A stretch of 64,000 nucleotides of DNA from Marinobacter pelagius (lineage in GTDB: Bacteria > Pseudomonadota > Gammaproteobacteria > Pseudomonadales > Oleiphilaceae), in NCBI RefSeq assembly GCF_003315345.1, contig NZ_QNRO01000005.1, forward strand, positions 124,001 through 188,000. The letters are read 5' to 3'. Both the position numbers and the translations under genes were made by a program. The notes under the pieces were generated by a model. It ran no database searches, was not told where the DNA came from, and saw only the letters and a program-made list of their open reading frames with translations. This document shows positions 26,167 through 35,456 of the stretch, one piece after another; positions within the stretch are counted from its first letter, which is position 1, and each line of letters starts with the position of its first letter.

Positions 26167-26682
26167 CTACGGCATGGGTTTTGGTTCGAGACTTCCCTTG
26201 AGTTCGAAGAGCCCCCCGTTTTCGTCCACGATCTCTATAGTCCACTCTTCCCTGTGACCCGACCCGACCGCCAGACGAGGGTCCATCCATCCGTACGTGC
26301 CTGACTCTGAAACAGTGGTCCAGCCTGAGGGCTGAGCCTGTTTCTGCCGCTGATCGCTGAGCCTGTGGGTAAGGCTATCCTGGTTGGCTTTCACGGCCCT
26401 TTCTGTGATCCGCAACATCGGCTCCTGGTTTTCACCAAGGACCGTCAGTTCCTGTTCCCCGCGGTAGCTCAACAGCAGCCCGGGTCTGGGCGCATCCAGG
26501 ATCATCACATCGAGCCCCTCAATGACCGGGGCCGCCGTGATCGTGGCGGCGATCCGGCTGTCCGGCGAGTTGTCTGTCTCCGGTGCTCCGTGCCCCAGGG
26601 CTGGCCCGGCGCAAAGCGCCAGGCCAGCCGCTGCCACGGTGCAAAACCATCGGATGCTACCCTGATGGATTGCTTCGCTCAT
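26167..26682 (-). CDS. Secreted protein coupled to the copper radical oxidase gene
   Basis: A 171-residue protein with a signal peptide ending in CAGPALG. Predicted cleavage leaves histidine as the first residue of the mature protein (HGAPETDNS), a pattern seen in copper-binding periplasmic proteins such as CopC. The middle segment (LDAPRPGLLLSYRG, PMLRITERAVKANQDSL) looks conserved, but I cannot name a family. Its start codon overlaps the stop of the oxidase gene by four bases (ATGA), so the two are made together. A copper-delivery role is inference. Confidence 0.65.
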   Translation of the reverse strand: MSEAIHQGSIRWFCTVAAAGLALCAGPALGHGAPETDNSPDSRIAATITAAPVIEGLDVMILDAPRPGLLLSYRGEQELTVLGENQEPMLRITERAVKANQDSLTHRLSDQRQKQAQPSGWTTVSESGTYGWMDPRLAVGSGHREEWTIEIVDENGGLFELKGSLEPKPMP

Positions 26683-29003
26683 AGCATGTCTCCCAGTTCA
26701 TCCAGCAGGCTTCCGCTGCTGGTCGAGGTATCGGTGTCTGCAACCTGGGTGTCAGCCGTGCAGGCGAGGGTGGTATTTATCACCGTGACCGGCGCCGAGA
26801 CCGAAGGCACCCGGCCTTCGTCCGATGGTTTACTGACAAACAGCATGTACTTGCCAGCCGGCACCACGTCGTGGCTGTCCGGCATAGCGAGACGCAGGTT
26901 GCGGCCACTGCGGGAAGCAATCGGGAGTTCCACTGCCCGCTGGTCGCCGTCGATCAGGTGGGTCATGGCGGTGCGCCGGATCAACAGCACTTCATCGATG
27001 CGTTCGGCGTCATCCACCTGGATGCTGAGGGTGTCGCCGATGGTGGCCGTTTCTGGCGCTGACAGGATCTCGGGGCGGTCATCCCGCATGGCATAGGGCG
27101 GGGTATAGATCTCGAAACTCGGATCGCGGCCGGCATTCGGTCCCAGGCCGAAGTCCTCGAGGTTGATATGGGAGAGGTAGGCGGTATTGATCGGGGCGTG
27201 GCCGGCCACCAGAATCCGTCCGTCCGGAAGCAGTACCGCAGTATTGTGGTAGGTCCTCGGGCGGTTGGCCGTGGCCATTTCGGTCCAGGTGCCGGTTTCG
27301 GGATCAAAGCGCTCGGTGGTCATGATCGGCCCTTCCAGCCCCGGCGATACTACGCCATCGCGGGTACCGCCGCTGAACACCATCACGCTGCCATCGGGCA
27401 GCAATACATTGGTGCCGTACCAACGGGGCTGGTTCAGCGGCCCGGTCAGTCGGGACTCGTAATCCAGTTGTTCGCCGTCAATGCTGATGGTGTCGATGCG
27501 GCTCTGTGCGACCGGCAGATAGCCGCCCGGGTTGGTGAGCAGGGCGTAACTGGGTACGCCGCCCGCCGTCAGCAGTTCGACTTCGTTGTACTGGCCGTTC
27601 TCATCCGGCCGCAGCGGCAGCATGGTGCTGGAGGTGGAGCCGCGCATACCACCGGCAATGGCGGTTTTCAGGGTTTCCTCGTCCAGATTCAGGTCAGAGG
27701 CGGCAGTCAGCAGGTCGGTGGGGGATTCGAGCACGCCACCCAGCAGGCTGCCAGTCTGTTCCATGGACAGGTTGGTGATGTTGAGGGTGCTGCTCAGCTG
27801 TTCCAGGCCCACTTCATCCAGACGCAGGGGCAGGCCGGCATAACCGATGTCGGTCCAGCGCTGGGTGTCGGGATTGAAGCTGGCCACGATATTCCAGAGC
27901 GCCTGATCATAGCCCTGGCCGAAGGGATTGAAGGCCTGGCCGCCGGCGTTGTACAGCACATGGCCATTGGGCAGCAGGTGCATCCTGGGATAGAGAGGGA
28001 GTGATCGCTGGGCGGTACTCGGGTTCTCGGTCCAGGTACCGGTGCAGGGGTCGTAGGTTTCCGTTTCCACCACGTTCCGGCCGGAGTTGAGCGGGTCTTC
28101 GGGGTAGACCGGCTTGATCAGTTTGGTGACGCCGCTGGCCACAAACACGTCGCTGTTTCCGAGCGTCACCAGCGACGGGTACCAGCGGCCATAGGTCATG
28201 TCGCCGCTCTGGGTCCAGGTATTGGTGCTTCCGTCAAAGATCCGGGAGTTCTTGATGCCCTCCAGTTCGGCCACCCCGATCGGAAAGCCATCGACCCCGG
28301 GTTCTGAATAGTAGTCAGTGCCGCCGACCGCCATGATCCTTCCATCGGCCAGAGCGATGATGTCGGAGCAGAACAGCGCGCCGTCGTTCTTTGCCGTGTT
28401 GTCGGCGGTATCCAGGGCGCCATCGAGTTCGGTGCCATCAAGCAGGGTTTCTGAGTCATTGCCGTCGGGATTGGCGCCTGCCCGCAGCGGATCCGGTTTG
28501 ATCCACCGGGGTGTGTCCGCCTCGCCGAGCGCCAGAACCCGGCTCTGATCGTTGATGGAGACCTCGCCGAATTCCGCCACGATGGACAATTCGACGTTTT
28601 CCGTTCCTTCCAGAGCGTTCAGGTAGAGTACCCGGCCGTCCTCAAGTACCGCCATGGTGCCGGCCGCCGGTTTGCACTCCAGCAGGCCCTCGCTGTTGGT
28701 CACGCAACGCTCATCGGTTGTCACACTCTCACCGTCGACGGTGATTAGGGGCTCGGCGAAGGGATCGCTGAAGAAACCTTTGACGGGATCACCGGTCGGT
28801 GCCCCCGATTCGGCGGATTGGGCCACCTGATCGCCGGCCACCACTGTGTCCTGGCCGGACGAGGTTTCGGCGCCGGAGCTGTTGCTGCTGGTGCCGGAAT
28901 CGTCACCGCCGCAGGCGGAAAATGCCAGTGCGGAGCTGATGGCCAGCAGCAGTTTACCCGGCCGCAGCTTGCTGGAGCCGTACGAAAGATCGATCGGTTT
29001 CAT
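26679..29003 (-). CDS. Galactose/glyoxal oxidase-like copper radical oxidase, probable lipoprotein
   Basis: A 774-residue protein with a lipoprotein-like signal (ALAFSAC, Cys31) and a Ser/Gly/Thr-rich linker. A kelch beta-propeller covers about 110-630 and a DUF1929 domain about 640-750. The residues that build the Tyr-Cys radical copper site of glyoxal oxidase have equivalents here: Cys212 (FCSDIIALADGR), Tyr275 (RWYPSL), Tyr585-His586 (RTYHNTAVLLPDGR) and His682 (MTHLIDGDQR). The 63-residue Cys-Tyr spacing and 97-residue spacing from Tyr585 to His682 fit. It would oxidise an alcohol or aldehyde with O2, giving H2O2, at the cell surface or in the periplasm. Substrate unknown. AGGAG precedes the ATG. 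Confidence 0.8.
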   Translation of the reverse strand: MKPIDLSYGSSKLRPGKLLLAISSALAFSACGGDDSGTSSNSSGAETSSGQDTVVAGDQVAQSAESGAPTGDPVKGFFSDPFAEPLITVDGESVTTDERCVTNSEGLLECKPAAGTMAVLEDGRVLYLNALEGTENVELSIVAEFGEVSINDQSRVLALGEADTPRWIKPDPLRAGANPDGNDSETLLDGTELDGALDTADNTAKNDGALFCSDIIALADGRIMAVGGTDYYSEPGVDGFPIGVAELEGIKNSRIFDGSTNTWTQSGDMTYGRWYPSLVTLGNSDVFVASGVTKLIKPVYPEDPLNSGRNVVETETYDPCTGTWTENPSTAQRSLPLYPRMHLLPNGHVLYNAGGQAFNPFGQGYDQALWNIVASFNPDTQRWTDIGYAGLPLRLDEVGLEQLSSTLNITNLSMEQTGSLLGGVLESPTDLLTAASDLNLDEETLKTAIAGGMRGSTSSTMLPLRPDENGQYNEVELLTAGGVPSYALLTNPGGYLPVAQSRIDTISIDGEQLDYESRLTGPLNQPRWYGTNVLLPDGSVMVFSGGTRDGVVSPGLEGPIMTTERFDPETGTWTEMATANRPRTYHNTAVLLPDGRILVAGHAPINTAYLSHINLEDFGLGPNAGRDPSFEIYTPPYAMRDDRPEILSAPETATIGDTLSIQVDDAERIDEVLLIRRTAMTHLIDGDQRAVELPIASRSGRNLRLAMPDSHDVVPAGKYMLFVSKPSDEGRVPSVSAPVTVINTTLACTADTQVADTDTSTSSGSLLDELGDML

Positions 29004-29104
29004 TTCGTTCTCCTGGTCTTGTTGTTGTGTCGAGGGGAGGCTTCCCCATCGGGGTAACGGGCCAGGAGCGGGAATAGTTGCAGGGGGTGAAGATTAAAAA
29101 ATAG

Positions 29105-31123
29105 TCAGCTGCCGAGATCCCCGAGCAGGGCGCTCAGGGTGGCTTTGCCTTTTTTCTGGTTGGCTTCCCGGTCGAGGTCTCCGAGGCCTTCCCACTTCAG
29201 GTCGTCCTCGGGCAGCTCATCCAGGAACCGGCTGGGAATGGTTTCGATCTTCTCGCCATACTGTTTGCGGGACGCGGCATAAGTCAGGGTCAGGGTCTCC
29301 CGGGCCCGGGTGATACCCACGTACATCAGGCGGCGCTCCTCCTCGATGTTGCCTTCCTCGATGCTGGCGCGGTGGGGCAGGATTTCCTCCTCCAGGCCCA
29401 TGATGAACACATGGGGAAATTCCAGGCCCTTGGAGGCGTGCAGGGTCAGCAGCTGAACCTTATCGCTGTCGTCGTCCTCTTCGCGCTGCTCCATCATGTC
29501 CCGCAGGATCAACTTGCTGATGGCGTCCTCGATGCCGATCTCGTCTGCCGTGCCCTTGCCGTCATCGAGCATGCGCTGGATCGAGTCCACCAGGTACCAG
29601 ATGTTCTCCATGCGCCGCTCGGCCTGTTTGGGCGTGCCGGAATGCTGGTGCAGCCATTCCTCGTACTCGATGTCGGTGAACAGCTGCTTGATCACCGGGA
29701 TCGGGTCCTCCGAATGCAGTCGTTCGCAGGTGCGGTCGACCCAGTGGGCAAAGCGCCGCAGCCGGTCCAGGCCCTTTTCGGTCACGTGGGCTTCCGCGCC
29801 CATGTCTCCCAGGGCCTGGAACAGGCTGACATTACGGGAACGGGCGTAGTGGCTCAGCTGCTCCAGGGTACGCGGGCCGATTTCCCGGCGGGGCACATTG
29901 ACCACTCGCAGGAAGGCGGCATCGTCATCCGGATTGACCAGCAGCCGCAGGTAGGACATGGCATCCTTGATCTCGTTCTTGGAGAAGAACGACTGGCCGC
30001 CTGAGATCCGATAGGGAATCTGGTAGGCCTGCAGCTTCATCTCCAGCAACCGGGACTGGTGATTGCCCCGGTACAGCACGGCGAAATCCTTGAAATCCAG
30101 ACCCTGCTTGAGCTTGTTGTCGATGATCTCGGTTGCCACCCGTTCGGCTTCGGCATCCTCGTTGCGACAGCGGATGATGCGGAGTTCCTCGCCGATGGTA
30201 TGGTCACTCCAAAGCGCCTTCTCGAACACATGGGGGTTGTTGGCAATCACCGTATTGGCGCTGCGCAGGATCCGCCCGGTCGAGCGGTAGTTCTGCTCGA
30301 GCTTGACGATTTTCAGGCTCGGGAAGTCTTCCTTGAGCTGGGCCAGGTTCTCCGGCCTGGCCCCGCGCCAGGCATAGATGGACTGGTCGTCATCGCCCAC
30401 CACGGTAAAGGCCGCGCGCTCGGCCACCAGCAGCTTGACCAGTTCGTACTGGCACACGTTGGTGTCCTGGTACTCATCCACCAGCATGTAGCGGATCTTG
30501 CGCCGCCACTTGGCCAGCACATCCGGATGGCTGCGGAACAGCTGCACCGGCAGCAGGATCAGGTCGTCGAAATCCACTGCGTTGTAGGCTTTCAGGTATT
30601 CGTTGTAGCGCTTGTAGATCAGGGCGATGCGCTGTTCCCGTTCATCGGCGGCCTTGCTGTATGCTTCCTCCGGCCCGCGCATGGCGTTCTTCCAGGAGGA
30701 GATGGTCATCTGCACGTCGTTGAGTTCATCACCGGCATCGGCACTGGCTTCGCGCAGCATCAGGTCCTGCAGCAGGGCCTTGGCATCCTCGGCATCAAAG
30801 ATGGAGAAGCCGGGGTGGTAGCCCAGGTGCGGATGCTCTTCCCGGATCATGTTCAGGCCGAGATTGTGGAAGGTGGACACGATCAGCCCGCGGGATTTGC
30901 CCCGGTCCACGATCCGGCCTACCCGTTCCTTCATTTCCCGGGCGGCCTTGTTGGTAAAGGTCACCGCGGCAATATGACGCCCCGGAATGCCCAGTTCCTC
31001 GATCAGGTAGGCGATCTTGCGCGTGATCACGCTGGTTTTGCCGCTGCCGGCGCCGGCGAGCACCAGGAGCGGGCCATCGGCGTAACGGACGGCTTCACTT
31101 TGTCGGGGGTTGAGCTTGTTCAC
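29105..31123 (-). CDS. rep: ATP-dependent DNA helicase Rep
   Basis: A 672-residue superfamily 1A helicase, close to the length of E. coli Rep (673). Motif I is AGAGSGKT (near residue 24), motif Ia TFTNKAAREMKERV, motif II DEYQDTN, motif III DDDQSIYAWRGA, and motif VI VGITRARETL. It unwinds DNA 3' to 5' and helps forks pass protein roadblocks. Monocistronic; its start faces away from the GGDEF/EAL gene. Confidence 0.95.
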   Translation of the reverse strand: MNKLNPRQSEAVRYADGPLLVLAGAGSGKTSVITRKIAYLIEELGIPGRHIAAVTFTNKAAREMKERVGRIVDRGKSRGLIVSTFHNLGLNMIREEHPHLGYHPGFSIFDAEDAKALLQDLMLREASADAGDELNDVQMTISSWKNAMRGPEEAYSKAADEREQRIALIYKRYNEYLKAYNAVDFDDLILLPVQLFRSHPDVLAKWRRKIRYMLVDEYQDTNVCQYELVKLLVAERAAFTVVGDDDQSIYAWRGARPENLAQLKEDFPSLKIVKLEQNYRSTGRILRSANTVIANNPHVFEKALWSDHTIGEELRIIRCRNEDAEAERVATEIIDNKLKQGLDFKDFAVLYRGNHQSRLLEMKLQAYQIPYRISGGQSFFSKNEIKDAMSYLRLLVNPDDDAAFLRVVNVPRREIGPRTLEQLSHYARSRNVSLFQALGDMGAEAHVTEKGLDRLRRFAHWVDRTCERLHSEDPIPVIKQLFTDIEYEEWLHQHSGTPKQAERRMENIWYLVDSIQRMLDDGKGTADEIGIEDAISKLILRDMMEQREEDDDSDKVQLLTLHASKGLEFPHVFIMGLEEEILPHRASIEEGNIEEERRLMYVGITRARETLTLTYAASRKQYGEKIETIPSRFLDELPEDDLKWEGLGDLDREANQKKGKATLSALLGDLGS

Positions 31124-31263
31124 AGATTGCAGACCAGAATGGAACGGGGGTCAGGAAATTCGCGTGTCATTATTCTACACCAGCAGGCGTTACTGTACCT
31201 CGATCATCTCTGGGCTATGATAGGGTTAACAGTTACAGCCTTTGCAGAGACGGATCCTGTTTG

Positions 31264-33000
31264 ATGACATTGCCCCTGGAGACTCCGAGGCCCGATCGGT
31301 TACGCGTACTGGTGCTGACGCCACACCACGCGGACTTTCTCTGGCTGGACTCGCTGCTTTCGGGCGATTCCGAGATCGATCCGGATGTCACCTGGTGTCC
31401 GGATCTCATCGATTGCGACGATCTCATCCGCAACGCCAGTTTTGACGTCATCGTCTGGGATTGTGTGTTTCACGGCGGCAATGAAGCCGCCTTCCTGCAG
31501 TATCTCTCGGTCTCCAGTGACGACAAGCCGGTGCTTGCACTCAGCGCCGAGCTGCCCGGCGAACGGGCATCGGAGCTGGTTGCCGAAGGGGCGGCGGACT
31601 ATCTGAGCCGGCAGGGACTCGACCGCTGGAGTTTCCCCCGGGCGGTGAAATACCTCTGGTACCGGGAGCAGCTTAATATCTCCGCCCAGGGCCATCTGGG
31701 GCGTGATGTTGCCACCGGGGTCATTAACCGGGACCTTTTCTTCGATCGCCTGCAGCAGGGCTTGCTGCGGGCCGAGCGGGGCAGCCAGAGGCTGGCTTTG
31801 CTGCACCTCAATATCGACGATTTCCGCAGTATCAACGAATCCTTTGGCTACCAGCGCAGCGACCAGCTGATGATGAAGCTGGCGGAGCGGCTGCGCCACG
31901 CCTTGCGCCGTGTGGACTCGCTGATGCGCATCGGCGGGGACGAGCTGGCGATCATTATCGAGAAGGTCGAGGATTCGCTGGACATTACCCGCATCATCCG
32001 CAAGGTGGTCACCATCCTTGATGAACCCGTGACCGTGGATGGCCAGCCGCTGGTGGTCAACGCCAGCCTCGGTGTCGCCACCTACCCGGAATCCGGCGAC
32101 AGCGCCGAGAACCTGATGCGCCGGGCCAACCGCGCGATGTTCGAGGCCAAGCGGGACCCGGGTACCAGTTACCGTTTCTACGACCGGCAACTGCACATCT
32201 CCGCCGGCTACCAGCTGCGACTGGAAGCGGACTTGCGCAATGCCCTGCGAGGCAGGGAGCTGGAAGTGTATTACCAGCCCCGCATCGACCTGGCGACCGA
32301 GGAGGTGCGCGGCGTGGAATGTCTGCTGCGCTGGAACCATCCCCAGCGTGGCCTGGTCGGGCCGGACGAATTCATTCCGGTGGCCGAGCGCAGCGGCCTG
32401 ATCGTTCCGATCGGCTACTGGGTGATCGAGCAGGCCTGTCAGCGGCTCAAGGAATCCGCGGAGCTGGGTTTCCCCGGGCTGGTGTTCGCGGTCAACCTCT
32501 CATTCCGCCAGTTCCATGACCGCAAGATGACCGAAACCATCTTCCGGATCATCTTCAATGCCAACGTCGATACCAGCCTGCTGGAGCTGGAGCTCACCGA
32601 GAGCGCCATGATGCACGATCCGGAGTACGCCCAGCGCTGCCTGCGGGAGCTGAACCAGCTGGGCATCAGCTTTGCCCTGGACGATTTCGGCACCGGTTTT
32701 TCCTCCCTGAGCAACCTGCAGCACCTGCCGATTTCCCTGGTCAAGATCGACAAGTCCTTTGTGGAGGAGCTGGGGCAGTCGGCGGACGCCGAGCACATCA
32801 TCCGGGCGATCATCAGTCTGTCCCACAGTCTGCAGATGAGCGTGGTTGCCGAAGGCGTGGAGAGCGAAGGGCAGCTGGAGTTCCTTCGCCAGCAGCATTG
32901 TGACGAGGTCCAGGGCTACTATTACGCCCGCCCGATGCCCTGGAACGAGCTTGTGCAATTCCTGAACAGCCGCAGTCAGGCCGCTTGCTTGCAGAAGTAA
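31264..33000 (+). CDS. REC-like/GGDEF/EAL protein, probable c-di-GMP phosphodiesterase
   Basis: A 578-residue protein. The first about 130 residues look like a receiver domain with Asp in VIVWD but no clear conserved Lys. The GGDEF domain (about 150-305) has GGDEL instead of GGDEF. The EAL domain (about 315-570) has ECL for EAL but keeps the other catalytic residues: Asn in NLSFRQF, Glu in ELELTES, DDFGTG, Lys in VKIDKSF, Glu in VAEGVE and Gln in EVQGYYYARP. So c-di-GMP hydrolysis is likely; synthesis is doubtful. An ATG at 31264 is preferred over a TTG three bases before it. Confidence 0.85.
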   Translation: MTLPLETPRPDRLRVLVLTPHHADFLWLDSLLSGDSEIDPDVTWCPDLIDCDDLIRNASFDVIVWDCVFHGGNEAAFLQYLSVSSDDKPVLALSAELPGERASELVAEGAADYLSRQGLDRWSFPRAVKYLWYREQLNISAQGHLGRDVATGVINRDLFFDRLQQGLLRAERGSQRLALLHLNIDDFRSINESFGYQRSDQLMMKLAERLRHALRRVDSLMRIGGDELAIIIEKVEDSLDITRIIRKVVTILDEPVTVDGQPLVVNASLGVATYPESGDSAENLMRRANRAMFEAKRDPGTSYRFYDRQLHISAGYQLRLEADLRNALRGRELEVYYQPRIDLATEEVRGVECLLRWNHPQRGLVGPDEFIPVAERSGLIVPIGYWVIEQACQRLKESAELGFPGLVFAVNLSFRQFHDRKMTETIFRIIFNANVDTSLLELELTESAMMHDPEYAQRCLRELNQLGISFALDDFGTGFSSLSNLQHLPISLVKIDKSFVEELGQSADAEHIIRAIISLSHSLQMSVVAEGVESEGQLEFLRQQHCDEVQGYYYARPMPWNELVQFLNSRSQAACLQK

Positions 33001-33054
33001 GCCGCTGTACCTTTTCCCGTTAATTCGATTCCTATGTGATTTTGCCGAGGTTGC

Positions 33055-35391
33055 ATGAAGACGATTTCCAGCCGTATCGCGGAAGAACTTGGTGTCCGCG
33101 AACAACAGGTTAATGCCACCGTTGCACTGCTCGACGAAGGCGCGACCGTTCCGTTTATTGCCCGCTACCGGAAAGAAGTCACCGGTTCGCTGGACGACAG
33201 TCAGTTGCGGAACCTGGAAGAGCGGTTGCGCTACCTGCGGGAGCTGGAGGACCGCCGGGCCACCATCCTCAACAGCATCGAGGAGCAGGGCAAGCTGACC
33301 GATGAGCTCAAGGCCGCGATCAACGGTGCAGATACCAAGAACCGGCTGGAAGACCTGTACCTGCCCTACAAGCCCAAGCGTCGCACCAAGGCGCAGATTG
33401 CCCGGGAAGCCGGTCTGGAGCCGCTGGCCGATGCCCTGTATGACGACCCGAGCCTCGATCCCGAAGCCACCGCCGGGGCCTACCTCAACAAGGAAGCCGG
33501 CGTTGAGGACACCAAGGCGGCCCTTGATGGCGCCCGCTACATCCTGATGGAGCGCTTCGCCGAGGATGCCGAACTGCTCGGTGACCTGCGGGACTTCATC
33601 TGGCAGCAGGGCCAGCTCAAGGTATCCGTGGTGGACGGTAAGGAAACCGAGGGTGCCAAGTTCCGGGACTACTTTGACCATGTCGAGCCCCTGAAGAAGG
33701 TGCCGTCGCACCGGGCCCTGGCCATCCTGCGTGGCCGCAACGAGGGCATCCTCACCTACAGCATTGTGGTTGGTGACAGGGAAGATGATCGTCGCCAGCC
33801 GCACCCGGCGGAACAGCGAATTGCCGCGCGCTGGCGCATCCGGGATAACGGTCGCCCGGCTGACAAATGGCTGTCCGAAGTGGTGCGCTGGACCTGGCGG
33901 GTCAAGCTGTCCACCCAGATCGAGACCGATCTGATGGCGCAGGTGCGGGAGGCGGCGGAAACCGAGGCGATCAACGTGTTTGCCGCCAACCTGAAGGATC
34001 TGCTGTTGCTGGCACCTGCCGGCCCGCGTCCGACCCTGGGCCTGGACCCGGGGCTGCGCACCGGGGTCAAGGTGGCAGTGATTGACGGCACCGGTCAGGT
34101 GGTGGGTCACGGTGCGATTTTCCCCCATGCGCCCCAGAACAAGTGGGACCAGTCCATCGAGCAGCTGGCCACCTGGTGCCGGGAATACGGGATCGAGCTG
34201 GTGGCCATCGGTAACGGGACCGCCTCGCGGGAGACCGAGAAGCTGGTGGCGGATCTGTGCAAGCGCTACCCGGAACTGAAGCTGGCACGGATCGTGGTCA
34301 GTGAATCCGGCGCCTCTGTCTACTCTGCCTCCGAATTCGCCTCCCGGGAACTGCCGGACCTGGATGTCACCATCCGGGGCGCGGTGTCCATCGCCCGTCG
34401 TTTGCAGGATCCCCTCGCCGAGTTGGTGAAGATCGAGCCGAAATCCATCGGGGTCGGGCAGTATCAGCACGACGTTTCCCAGGTCCAGCTGTCCCGCAGC
34501 CTGGATGCGGTTGTGGAGGACTGTGTAAACGGTGTCGGTGTGGACCTGAACACCGCCTCGGTGCCACTGCTGTCCCGGGTTTCCGGCCTCAACCAGAGCA
34601 TTGCCCAGAACATTGTCGATTTCCGCAACCAGAACGGCATGTTCACCAACCGCAAGCAGCTGCTGAAAGTGACGCGCCTGGGGGATCGTACCTTCGAACA
34701 GGCAGCCGGCTTCCTGAAGATTGCCGGTGGTGAAAACCCGCTGGACCGCTCCTCGGTGCACCCGGAAGCCTACGGCGTGGTGGAGGCGATTGCCGCCCGG
34801 AACAGCCGGAAAGTGGAAAATATTATCGGTGATTCCGCGTTCCTGCGTGGTCTGAATCCGCAGGATTACGTAACAGAACAGTTCGGGCTGCCAACGGTCC
34901 GGGATATCATTGCCGAGCTGGAGAAACCCGGCCGGGATCCGCGTCCGGAGTTCCGTTTTGCCAGCTTCGAGGAAGGGGTGGAAACCCTGAACGACCTGAA
35001 GCCGGGTATGATCCTGGAAGGTTCGGTTACCAACGTGACCAACTTTGGCGCCTTCGTGGACATCGGTGTTCACCAGGACGGACTGGTGCATATCTCCGCC
35101 TTGTCCCACACTTTCGTCAAGGACCCACGGGAAGTGGTCAAGGCCGGTGACATCGTCAAGGTCAAGGTCATGGAAGTGGATATCCCACGCAAGCGCGTCG
35201 GCCTGTCCATGCGTATGGACGACCAGCCCGGTGAGAAAAATGATTCCCGTGCCTCATCCGGCCGTGGCCGTTCCGATAACCGTTCCGGCCAGCGCCAGAA
35301 ACGGGCGCCGAAGGGTCAGAAGCCGGCCCAGGGCGCAATGGCCGGTGCCCTGGCCCAGGCGCTTGCCTCGGCCCGCAAGGACGGAAGCTAA
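33055..35391 (+). CDS. tex: Tex family RNA-binding transcription accessory protein
   Basis: A 778-residue protein with all Tex parts: N-terminal helical region, YqgF-like fold ([17 protein letters not shown]), helix-hairpin-helix region ([15 protein letters not shown]), and an S1 RNA-binding domain at about 645-715 ([31 protein letters not shown]). The tail is Arg/Gly/Lys rich. Tex is a cytoplasmic nucleic-acid-binding factor linked to transcription. The large opposite-strand frame over this gene is a codon-bias shadow. Confidence 0.95.
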   Translation: MKTISSRIAEELGVREQQVNATVALLDEGATVPFIARYRKEVTGSLDDSQLRNLEERLRYLRELEDRRATILNSIEEQGKLTDELKAAINGADTKNRLEDLYLPYKPKRRTKAQIAREAGLEPLADALYDDPSLDPEATAGAYLNKEAGVEDTKAALDGARYILMERFAEDAELLGDLRDFIWQQGQLKVSVVDGKETEGAKFRDYFDHVEPLKKVPSHRALAILRGRNEGILTYSIVVGDREDDRRQPHPAEQRIAARWRIRDNGRPADKWLSEVVRWTWRVKLSTQIETDLMAQVREAAETEAINVFAANLKDLLLLAPAGPRPTLGLDPGLRTGVKVAVIDGTGQVVGHGAIFPHAPQNKWDQSIEQLATWCREYGIELVAIGNGTASRETEKLVADLCKRYPELKLARIVVSESGASVYSASEFASRELPDLDVTIRGAVSIARRLQDPLAELVKIEPKSIGVGQYQHDVSQVQLSRSLDAVVEDCVNGVGVDLNTASVPLLSRVSGLNQSIAQNIVDFRNQNGMFTNRKQLLKVTRLGDRTFEQAAGFLKIAGGENPLDRSSVHPEAYGVVEAIAARNSRKVENIIGDSAFLRGLNPQDYVTEQFGLPTVRDIIAELEKPGRDPRPEFRFASFEEGVETLNDLKPGMILEGSVTNVTNFGAFVDIGVHQDGLVHISALSHTFVKDPREVVKAGDIVKVKVMEVDIPRKRVGLSMRMDDQPGEKNDSRASSGRGRSDNRSGQRQKRAPKGQKPAQGAMAGALAQALASARKDGS

Positions 35392-35456
35392 ACTTTCAAT
35401 CATCAGGTTCACCGACGGCCCCGTCACGAGCGGGGCGGTCGCAGCAGGAGTCAACC

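Noticed and set aside
30059..31264. A 401-codon plus-strand frame opposite rep
   Set aside because: Shadow of rep; no ribosome binding site and no recognisable domain.
32500..35109. An 869-codon open frame on the minus strand opposite tex
   Set aside because: It exactly mirrors the GC-rich codons of tex, has no ribosome binding site, and its translation is low-complexity and unlike any family.
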